Shown here in pieces: positions 1 to 4,938 of a stretch of 6,171 nucleotides of DNA. The stretch covers positions 1-6,171 of the forward strand of contig USPO01000101.1 of assembly GCA_900556575.1 (NCBI GenBank). The letters run 5' to 3'. The stretch comes from an uncultured Eubacteriales bacterium (GTDB lineage: Bacteria; Bacillota; Clostridia; UBA1381). How positions within the stretch are numbered: the stretch's first letter is position 1; every line of letters begins with the position of its first letter. The position numbers were made by a program, and so were the translations under genes. The notes beneath the pieces are model-generated. The model was not told the origin of the DNA, did not search any database, and saw only the letters and a program-made list of their open reading frames with translations.

Positions 1-33
1 TCCTTCCAACGGTGACATCTCTGTTCATTTTGA

Positions 34-159
34 CATCCGGAGAAGGAAGAGTACGCAAACTTCACAATCCGTGTATCAGGCTACGCAGTTAAGTTCATTG
101 ATTTAACAAGAGAGCAGCAGCTTGATGTAATATCAAGAACTTGCCACAAGAGCATGTAA
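34..159 (+). pseudogene. pflB: 3' end of pyruvate formate-lyase (formate C-acetyltransferase), frame broken upstream
   Basis: The frame from position 34 to the TAA at 157-159 encodes 41 residues beginning HPEKEEY, followed by TIRVSGYAVKF, LTREQQLDVISRT and a final HKSM. This is the conserved C-terminus of pyruvate formate-lyase, including the RVSGYAV segment just after the Gly radical loop (established family knowledge; the loop itself lies upstream and is not visible). PFL cleaves pyruvate with CoA to acetyl-CoA and formate in the anaerobic cytoplasm and is activated by the downstream gene product. Upstream, the same frame has TGA at 13-15 and 31-33, and no frame of bases 1-33 resembles the expected PFL sequence. 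TGA ends three other genes in this window, so recoding is unlikely. Either this is a broken remnant or the left edge is a chimeric join. The homology is certain; the cause of the break is not. Confidence 0.8.
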
Positions 160-264
160 ATCAAAAGATAACCTTCGCATCTCACCTGTTATCAAGGCTC
201 GGCGTACACAAAGTACGCGGTCGCCTTTCAAACAGGCAATCTGCTCGGTTCTATTTTGATTTAC
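156..264. mobile_element. 109-bp imperfect palindromic element (MITE/ERIC-like), repeat copy 1
   Basis: The ends are perfect 11-bp inverted repeats, GTAAATCAAAA at 156-166 and TTTTGATTTAC at 254-264. They extend to 16 of 18 matches (156-173 against 247-264). The centre is a perfect 6-bp stem, GCGTAC 202-207 and GTACGC 213-218, with loop ACAAA. Between ends and centre the arms pair again: CTGTT/AACAG (186-190 with 231-235), AAGGC/GCCTT (194-198 with 223-227) and GCA/TGC (177-179 with 242-244). The whole unit can therefore fold into one long interrupted hairpin on either strand. It has no credible ORF. A terminal-inverted-repeat palindrome of about 100 bp fits a non-autonomous miniature transposable element or an ERIC-like intergenic repeat; this is inference. 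The left end overlaps the pflB stop codon, TAA at 157-159. No target-site duplication can be assigned. Confidence 0.7.
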
Positions 265-369
265 TCAAAAACTGAACCTTTGTATCTCATCTGTTATCAA
301 GATTTGAGGTAAACAAAGTATGCAGTCGCCTTTCAAACAGGCAATCTGCTCGGTTCTATTTTGATTTAC
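265..369. repeat. Tandem repeat copy 2 (105 bp)
   Basis: This is the second unit of the array, exactly 105 bp after copy 1 when measured on the shared block starting TCGCCTTTCAAACAGG (221, 326, 431). It starts TCAAAA (265-270) and carries TTTTGA (359-364) near its end, so the inverted ends persist, but the outer GTAAA of the left end is absent. Arm pairs AACC/GGTT (275-278 with 352-355) and CTGTT/AACAG (291-295 with 336-340) remain. A local hairpin is also visible, GCAG and GCCT (322-331) with AGGC and CTGC (339-349). The central GCGTAC stem of copy 1 has been lost. It contains no supported gene. Confidence 0.85.
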
Positions 370-474
370 TCAAAAGCTGAACCTTTGTATCTCATCTGTT
401 ATCAAGATTTGAGGTAAACAAAGTATGCAATCGCCTTTCAAACAGGCAATCTGCTTGATTTAGATTTGTTTTTG
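370..474. repeat. Tandem repeat copy 3 (105 bp, decayed right end)
   Basis: The third unit is almost identical to copy 2 over its first 85 bases, and I see only two differences (A271 versus G376, G325 versus A430). Copy 1 differs from both at many positions, so copies 2 and 3 come from a more recent duplication. After the CTGCT at about 451-455 the sequence diverges and the right inverted end is degenerate. Nothing gene-like is seen between here and the terminator at 511. Together with copies 1 and 2 this accounts for most of the pflB-pflA gap. Confidence 0.85.
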
Positions 475-510
475 CGGATAGATGGATAGTTATTTTAGAA
501 TAATATAAGC

Positions 511-539
511 AAAAGGCTGTTGTTTTACAACAGCCTTTT
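511..539. terminator. Intrinsic terminator upstream of pflA
   Basis: A perfect 12-bp stem, AAAAGGCTGTTG (511-522) and CAACAGCCTTTT (528-539), encloses the loop TTTTA; C510-G540 can extend it. The stem has a GC-containing core and is flanked by A and T runs, so it can work in both directions. In the + direction it would end transcription coming from pflB and the repeat array. It lies only 44 bases before the pflA start, so pflA is expressed either by read-through or from a promoter overlapping this hairpin. Confidence 0.8.
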
Positions 540-555
540 GTTACACTAAGATTTA

Positions 556-577
556 ACCGCAGTTTGCGGTATGGAGG
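556..577 (+). promoter_or_regulatory. Small hairpin next to the pflA ribosome binding site
   Basis: ACCGCA (556-561) pairs with TGCGGT (565-570) around a 3-base GTT loop. It ends two bases before the GGAGG Shine-Dalgarno at 573-577, which is 6 bases from the pflA ATG. The ribosome binding site itself is left unpaired. The strong site and spacing fix the start of pflA. Whether the hairpin has a regulatory role is unknown. Confidence 0.5.
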
Positions 578-583
578 AAAATT

Positions 584-1318
584 ATGTACGGTTATATTCA
601 CTCGACAGAGAGCTTTGGCTCGGTTGACGGTCCGGGAGTTCGTTTCATTATATTTGTTACCGGATGTCCGCTTCGATGCCAATTCTGTCATAATCCGGAT
701 ACTTGGAAGATGACAGACGGAGAAAAAACAGAGGTTGACGCACTTGTAAAAAAGGCTCTTCGCTGCAAGCCGTATTGGAGAAACGGCGGCGGTATTACAG
801 TAAGCGGCGGAGAGCCTCTTATGCAGATAGATTTTCTTATTGAATTGTTTAAGCAGTTTAAAAAAGAGGGTGTGCATACAACAATAGACACCTGCGGTGC
901 TCCGTTTACGCGTGAGGAGCCATTCTTCTCAAAGTTTGAAGAACTTATGAAATATACGGATTTACTGCTTGTCGATATTAAGCATATTGATAATGAAAAG
1001 CATATTGAGCTTACCGGCAGACCAAACGAAAATATTCTGGATATGATGAGATATTTATCAGACATTAAAAAGCCGATATGGATAAGGCATGTTCTTGTTC
1101 CGGGAATGAGTGACAAGGATGAATATTTGATTAAGACAAGAGAATTTATAGATACTCTTGATAATGTTGAAAGAGTAGAGGTTCTTCCTTATCATACATT
1201 GGGAGTTTCAAAGTGGGAGCAGCTTGGATATGAATACAAGCTTAAGGACGTAGAGCCGCCGACTGAGGAAAGAATTATTAATGCTAATAAGCTATTAAAA
1301 ACAGGTAAATACGAATAA
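584..1318 (+). CDS. pflA: Pyruvate formate-lyase-activating enzyme (radical SAM)
   Basis: This 244-residue cytoplasmic radical SAM enzyme uses S-adenosylmethionine and a [4Fe-4S] cluster to put the glycyl radical on pyruvate formate-lyase (family knowledge). The cluster motif C28-x3-C32-x2-C35 is in TGCPLRCQFCHNPDTW. The SAM-binding GGEP is at 75-78 after GGGITVS, DTCG is at 102-105 and DIKH at 131-134, followed by LTGRPNEN and WIRHVLVPG. The C-terminal YHTLGVSKWEQLGYEYKL is typical of PFL activases. The length (about 245) is normal for the class with a single 4Fe-4S cluster, without the ferredoxin-like insert seen in some other glycyl-radical activases. The start has GGAGG 6 bases upstream. 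It lies behind a pflB 3' end, the usual pflBA order, but separated by the repeat array and a terminator. Identification is firm; the partner is inferred from context. Confidence 0.96.
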   Translation: MYGYIHSTESFGSVDGPGVRFIIFVTGCPLRCQFCHNPDTWKMTDGEKTEVDALVKKALRCKPYWRNGGGITVSGGEPLMQIDFLIELFKQFKKEGVHTTIDTCGAPFTREEPFFSKFEELMKYTDLLLVDIKHIDNEKHIELTGRPNENILDMMRYLSDIKKPIWIRHVLVPGMSDKDEYLIKTREFIDTLDNVERVEVLPYHTLGVSKWEQLGYEYKLKDVEPPTEERIINANKLLKTGKYE

Positions 1319-1364
1319 ACAAAAACTCCCGCCGTAAGTTTTCGGTCGGGAGTTTTTGTTTATT
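1314..1364. terminator. Bidirectional terminator between convergent pflA and capA-type gene
   Basis: A perfect 18-bp stem (1314-1331 with 1347-1364) has the G+C-rich core CTCCCG/CGGGAG and outer A/T runs, so each strand ends in a U-rich tract (TTTTTGTTTATT). The inner CCG/CGG (1332-1334 with 1343-1345) lengthens the helix after a one-base bulge. The pflA stop codon TAA (1316-1318) lies inside the left arm. On the other strand the structure begins 17 bases after the stop of the CapA-family gene, so it serves both convergent transcripts. Confidence 0.93.
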
Positions 1365-1381
1365 CTGGATTTTTATTTTTC

Positions 1382-2404
1382 TCAATTTTCAATCAAAGGT
1401 ATCTTTTTCAATATTCTCTCCGCTTCATCATCCTGAGCAATATACGGCTGATAATCGTTATATCCGCTGTGACCTGATATGCGGCATGGTATGATTTCAA
1501 TTTCGTCATTATCCAAAACTTCACCGTTTTCAATAGTAAATGTTTGTCTGAATATTGCTGTGTCCTTATCGGCGGGATTGTTGTTACCTCCGAAACAGAA
1601 GTTTCCGAGACTGTAAAGTATATATTTCCCTTTGTACTTTTCATATCCCTGAAGAACGTGGGGGTGAGTACCGATAACAATATCAGCTCCGCAGTCAATT
1701 GCACGGTGAGCCGCTTCAATTTGTTCATCATTAGGTTTGGTTTCTTTTTCTATTCCCCAATGTATCGAGAGGATAATAAGCTCGGCATCGGCATCCTTTG
1801 CCTTTTGAATCGCACCTTCAAGTTCTGTTTTCATTTGGTCATTTAAATAATTAATTCCAATAAGTCCGACTCTTATGCCGTTGATTTCCGTAACTGTCAC
1901 ATCTTCTTCTCCGCGGCAGGTTAATATACCATTGTCCTCTAATATTTGACGTGTATCCTTTAAGGATATACTTCCGTAATCAGAGCTGTGATTGTTTGCA
2001 ATGTTTGCTGCTTCAACACTCGAACCTGTGAGTATTTTTACATATTCGGGATCACCTCTAAATGCAAATTGCTTTTCTTCACGTTCACCATTCTTTGAAA
2101 GTGTTCCTTCAAAGTTTACAAGAGTTAAATCATCTTTAGAAAATAATGAACGAACATTCTTAAAGAAGTAATCATATCCATTGTTCTTTGCATATGTTAC
2201 AAATCCGGTTTCCTTATCGGCATTTGAGTCTGTGGCAAAAGTACAGTCGCCAACAGCGGTTAATACCAACGTCCTTACGGGAGTCATTGTGGGGGTCACT
2301 GTGGGATTTATGGTGTCTTGATTGACGGGAGTGTTTGTATAGTGTATATTTCCGGCAATAAACAACACAGCGGCTATTAAAAATAGTGTTATTTTAGCTT
2401 TCAT
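1382..2404 (-). CDS. CapA-family protein, membrane-anchored metallophosphatase-like (PGA_cap)
   Basis: This 340-residue protein has a short basic N-terminus and one hydrophobic segment (about 5-20), a signal anchor or signal peptide without a lipobox cysteine. A Thr/Pro linker (34-43, PTVTPTMTPV) follows, then the CapA/PgsA domain from about residue 46. Domain motifs in order are AVGD (50-53), NFEGTL (97-102), ANNHSSDYG (136-144), SIHWG (213-217), GTHPHVLQG (245-253) and YSLGNF (264-269). This family resembles calcineurin-like phosphoesterases and is known from poly-gamma-glutamate capsule synthesis. No capB, capC or capE homologue is nearby, so capsule synthesis is not implied; a role outside the membrane on surface polymer is inferred. 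It is the last gene of a three-gene operon, 29 bases after the SGNH hydrolase, with GGAGG 6 bases before the ATG and a strong terminator downstream. Confidence 0.9.
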   Translation of the reverse strand: MKAKITLFLIAAVLFIAGNIHYTNTPVNQDTINPTVTPTMTPVRTLVLTAVGDCTFATDSNADKETGFVTYAKNNGYDYFFKNVRSLFSKDDLTLVNFEGTLSKNGEREEKQFAFRGDPEYVKILTGSSVEAANIANNHSSDYGSISLKDTRQILEDNGILTCRGEEDVTVTEINGIRVGLIGINYLNDQMKTELEGAIQKAKDADAELIILSIHWGIEKETKPNDEQIEAAHRAIDCGADIVIGTHPHVLQGYEKYKGKYILYSLGNFCFGGNNNPADKDTAIFRQTFTIENGEVLDNDEIEIIPCRISGHSGYNDYQPYIAQDDEAERILKKIPLIEN

Positions 2405-2433
2405 TTTTATCCTCCGTAGGAAATAAGCGATTA

Positions 2434-3129
2434 TCAGTTGAAGATTACAGCATGAAGCATTTTTGCTGCAATTTCAGCAATAAATAATGCACCATTGATA
2501 TTTAAATGAGTGTTATCAAAGGTATATTTGTTTTTATACTCGGAGTTGCCAAACCTTAAATCATTAATAAATCTTTCGTCATTTTTACTAATGTTCATAA
2601 AAAGTTCGGTTGAAGCAGCTGTACCTGCCTTGTTGATATATTCGTTTGTTGCCTGGTATAAATCAATAAGAGGAATCGCTTCCTTATCGGCAAGTGCTTT
2701 AACAGCATCCACATATTCCTCCAGTGAAGAATCGGCAGGTCGATTTCTGCTTATGGATGTTGCAAGGATAGGGGATGCACCGCTTTTTCTTGCAAGTCTT
2801 ACAAATTCCATTAATGACTCTTGATAGCTACCATTGGTTGATGTATAGCGTGATGAGTCATATTCTTTTGAATCGTTGTGTCCGAATTGTATTATCAGAT
2901 AATCACCTGTACTTATATTTTCTTGAAGGTATCTGTAATTATCCTCTGTTTTAAATGATTTTGAGCTTCTGCCGCTCAAGGCTAAATCTACAATTGTGTA
3001 TTCTGGAAGAAACCTGTCAATAACCTGTCCCCAGCCAGTACGTGGGAATTGATTGTTCTCTCCAAAATGCGGATAAATACAGGCAGTAGAATCACCTGCT
3101 ATGTATATTTTCTTTTTCTTCAACTCCAT
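2434..3129 (-). CDS. SGNH/GDSL hydrolase, rhamnogalacturonan acetylesterase-like
   Basis: This 231-residue enzyme with no signal peptide is expected to be cytoplasmic. The SGNH blocks are complete: GDSTA at 12-16 (nucleophile Ser14), SGRSSKSF at 52-59 (Gly53), IQFGHND at 80-86 (Asn85) and DNTH at 205-208 (Asp205, His208). GWGQ (32-35), GRSSKSF and FGHND are characteristic of the rhamnogalacturonan acetylesterase/YesT branch, which removes acetyl groups from pectin fragments. The substrate here is inferred, and another acetylated oligosaccharide is possible. The coding start overlaps the end of the YesL-like gene by 38 bases in another frame, which implies translational coupling. The Shine-Dalgarno GGAGG (3133-3137) is only 3 bases from the ATG. 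A TTG two codons further in would be better spaced, so the start could be three residues long or short of the truth. The length is normal for the family. Confidence 0.9.
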   Translation of the reverse strand: MELKKKKIYIAGDSTACIYPHFGENNQFPRTGWGQVIDRFLPEYTIVDLALSGRSSKSFKTEDNYRYLQENISTGDYLIIQFGHNDSKEYDSSRYTSTNGSYQESLMEFVRLARKSGASPILATSISRNRPADSSLEEYVDAVKALADKEAIPLIDLYQATNEYINKAGTAASTELFMNISKNDERFINDLRFGNSEYKNKYTFDNTHLNINGALFIAEIAAKMLHAVIFN

Positions 3130-4021
3130 GATCCTCCTTTATATATTTCATTACCTGACGGCATGCATTAAACTCTATAATAAGTCCGCAGGTCCCGTAA
3201 AGTAAGAATATCCAAATTAATATTGTTGCAATGCCGAATATTGCCATTATTGTTTCTGAAACTGCTGTCATGGCTATTCCGGGGAATATAAACAAAATAA
3301 ATCCGCACACAGCAAATACAAGCAGGCAAAACGGAAATGATGGTATTGCAAAAAGTGCTGAATTTCTGTAAAGCTGCATGAACGGCATTTTATAGCTTAC
3401 CATGAGATGATATATAAAGAAGTGGAGTATTGTGAAGAAGAATATCAGCGCATACAGCACATATTTTAGATATATCATCGGCGCAGGCATATTGCCGTAT
3501 AGTTTAATTGCATAATAGGCAAAGGTATATACTGCAAGATCAATTATCCATATTGCAAGTGATTGCTTGAAATTAGTTTTGATTGCAGCAAAGTAGTCGG
3601 AAACGAGAAATACGGGAACTTCATTTACGAAGCACTTTAATATATATGCAAGTCCGGCTGTTGTCGGTCCGGCACCTACAAGTACAATAAATGCAAGTCC
3701 GAAAAACAGACGTATTCCGATATCGGCCGCCATTATCATTTTAGAAAGCTCAATATTTGAGGTATCTACCGAGGCAAGTCCCATGGACTTTGCGGCGAGC
3801 GGAGCATATTGTCCGACGAGGTCATTTGCAATTCCGCCTGCAAGCAGCATTACTATTGCAAGTGCCGGCAACGAGGTTACAAGGAAAAGCAGATTTAACT
3901 TAATAATATCCCAAAACTTACGGAAGTATGTATCGTAAAATAAATTCAATCCTTTTTTTTTAGGGGCATTTTTATCAATGCCCTTACCGGGTTTGTTATA
4001 ATCTCTGTTAAATATACCCAT
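3092..4021 (-). CDS. YesL family (DUF624) integral membrane protein
   Basis: I place the start at the ATG at 4019-4021, giving 309 residues beginning MGIFNRDYNKPGKGID. It has GGAG (4028-4031) with 6 bases of spacing, and MGIFNRDY is the usual N-terminus of the family. The frame stays open to an ATG at 4055-4057, which has no ribosome binding site. After a polar N-terminus (about 1-38) come about six hydrophobic segments, near residues 40-65, 101-128, 153-175, 184-208, 231-254 and 258-282. GPTTAGLAYILK and FAAIKTNFKQSLAIW match the DUF624 core. The function of DUF624 is unknown. In Bacillus subtilis yesL sits in the rhamnogalacturonan utilization cluster beside extracellular binding-protein transporter genes, and family members often accompany sugar ABC transporters. 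Here it heads an operon with a YesT-like esterase, and its end overlaps that gene by 38 bases. Confidence 0.88.
   Translation of the reverse strand: MGIFNRDYNKPGKGIDKNAPKKKGLNLFYDTYFRKFWDIIKLNLLFLVTSLPALAIVMLLAGGIANDLVGQYAPLAAKSMGLASVDTSNIELSKMIMAADIGIRLFFGLAFIVLVGAGPTTAGLAYILKCFVNEVPVFLVSDYFAAIKTNFKQSLAIWIIDLAVYTFAYYAIKLYGNMPAPMIYLKYVLYALIFFFTILHFFIYHLMVSYKMPFMQLYRNSALFAIPSFPFCLLVFAVCGFILFIFPGIAMTAVSETIMAIFGIATILIWIFLLYGTCGLIIEFNACRQVMKYIKEDHGVEEKENIHSR
3133..3137 (-). promoter_or_regulatory. Ribosome binding site of the SGNH hydrolase, inside the upstream gene
   Basis: On the - strand AAAGGAGG ends 3 bases before the ATG at 3127-3129, closer than usual, and it lies within the last codons of the YesL-like gene. 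The TTG at codon 3 has 9 bases of spacing. The site therefore supports initiation here but leaves the exact start codon slightly open. Confidence 0.65.
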
Positions 4022-4085
4022 TACAATCTCCATTCCGCCGTATATAATGATACGCATAAAAACATATACTGTACGGCTGATTTAA

Positions 4086-4118
4086 GGGCTGCTGCTGATA
4101 AGATTTCGGCGGCAGCCC
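4086..4118. other. Stem-loop between the LUD gene and the YesL operon, possible terminator
   Basis: GGGCTGC at 4086-4092 pairs with GCAGCCC at 4112-4118, and pairing continues inward to A4098-T4106 with two G-T wobbles. This gives 13 bp around a 7-base loop. It lies downstream of the LUD-domain gene and upstream of the YesL-like gene, both on the - strand. The - strand sequence after it (TTAAATCAG) is a poor U-tract, so termination may be weak. The stretch 4119-4208 is very A/T-rich and probably holds the operon promoter. A TATAAT on the - strand at 4123-4128 would put this hairpin in the 5' leader, but I see no good -35 box. Confidence 0.5.
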
Positions 4119-4208
4119 AATAATTATATTTAATATTTTTATCATATGTATTATTTTTATCATTATTATAAATAATTAACTTTCGTATATTTGGTTAAAA
4201 ATTTTTAA

Positions 4209-4853
4209 TTAATAGCCTAAAATTTCAGGAACTACGATAACGGTAATTCTCTTAGGGAAGTGGAAGCAGCCGTCAACAATTCCGATAAAGTTGCACATTC
4301 TCGGCTGACCTGTGCAGTCTGAGCAAGTGCAGCAATCCTCTGTAGCACACGGTGTTTTGTGGCGGATGCGCTTTGCGTTTAGCGGTGCTATGCTCTTTGC
4401 ACGCTTTATTCCATCCTCCATTGTGTCGACAATTTTGTTTACACCTACTATTATGATTGCTTTCTTAGGACCAAACGCAATCTGGCTTGCACGGTTTCCT
4501 ACGCAGTCTATATTGACAAGTTGTCCCTGTTTTGTAACGGCATTTGACGATGCAACAATAAAATCAGCCTTGTAGCTTTCTCTGTATACATCATGCATTG
4601 CTGCTACGCTTTCTGTATGAAATCTGTCATAAAAGTTATACTTTCCCGATGTAATGTCATCGATAATTCCTGTTTCTTTGAGAGTAACACTGCCGCCTAC
4701 GCAAATGCTCGAACCCTCAGGAATCATATCCATACAGACCTTGCGTGCTTCTTCCTTTGTCTCTGCATATACTGCGTTGAAATTGTACTTGTTAAGAATT
4801 TCAACTATTTCCTTTGCCTGAAGGCGATATGCCCACTTTTGTACGTCATCCAT
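4209..4853 (-). CDS. LUD-domain protein (lactate utilization/LutC-like, DUF162) with C-terminal Cys cluster
   Basis: This 214-residue soluble protein has no signal peptide. An N-terminal helical part (about 1-45) is followed by the LUD domain. GGSVTLKETGI (53-63), ASSNAVTKQGQLVNIDCVGN (the conserved SSNA...G...D..GNR block) and GPKKAIIIVGVNKIV are the family signatures. The C-terminus carries cysteines at 169, 174, 175, 177, 180, 187 and 196, around TPCATEDCCTCSDCTG and PRMCN, which suggests a metal or Fe-S site. LutC and LldG take part in oxidative lactate use with LutA and LutB, but those partners are absent here. This stand-alone, Cys-rich form is common in anaerobic Firmicutes and its reaction is not established. 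The start has GGAG (4863-4866) 9 bases before the ATG. It is separated by 85 bases from the VanW gene. Confidence 0.88.
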   Translation of the reverse strand: MDDVQKWAYRLQAKEIVEILNKYNFNAVYAETKEEARKVCMDMIPEGSSICVGGSVTLKETGIIDDITSGKYNFYDRFHTESVAAMHDVYRESYKADFIVASSNAVTKQGQLVNIDCVGNRASQIAFGPKKAIIIVGVNKIVDTMEDGIKRAKSIAPLNAKRIRHKTPCATEDCCTCSDCTGQPRMCNFIGIVDGCFHFPKRITVIVVPEILGY

Positions 4854-4886
4854 TTTTTTGTTCTCCTTTATGTAATATAATTATTA

Positions 4887-4916
4887 TCCGCCGTAAAAGG
4901 TTTACTAAACGGCGGA
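4887..4916. other. Stem-loop after the VanW-family gene, weak terminator candidate
   Basis: TCCGCCGT (4887-4894) pairs with ACGGCGGA (4909-4916), a perfect 8-bp stem with a 14-base loop. On the - strand it begins 22 bases after the VanW stop codon and is followed by ATAATAATTATATTAC, which is A/T-rich but not a true U-tract. It may partly terminate the VanW transcript before the LUD gene, or protect its 3' end. Confidence 0.45.
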
Positions 4917-4938
4917 ATATTTATCAGCTTAGCAATTT

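Noticed and set aside
13..33. TGA read as an amino acid in pflB
   Set aside because: TGA is the stop codon of the CapA, SGNH and YesL-like genes here, and the sequence around the two TGA codons does not resemble PFL anyway.
171..454. Each repeat carries an open frame of about 35 codons on the + strand (reading SHLLSR and RLSNRQSA), and short ATG peptides beginning MQSPFKQ
   Set aside because: No start codon with a ribosome binding site is present for the longer frames, the differences between copies change amino acids freely, and the palindromic structure explains the conservation better.
156..474. CRISPR array
   Set aside because: The repeats adjoin directly with no unique spacers, the unit is 105 bp, and no cas genes are present.
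392..877. A 161-codon open frame on the - strand
   Set aside because: It runs antisense through the pflA 5' half and into the repeat array, has no family resemblance, and is open by chance opposite a real gene.
4022..4057. Upstream ATG start for the YesL-like gene, adding 12 residues
   Set aside because: It has no Shine-Dalgarno, while the ATG at 4019-4021 has GGAG at good spacing and gives the family's usual N-terminus.
4119..4208. A definite promoter or riboswitch upstream of the YesL operon
   Set aside because: The stretch is so A/T-rich that -10-like hexamers occur many times, no convincing -35 pairs with them, and no known riboswitch fold is recognisable.
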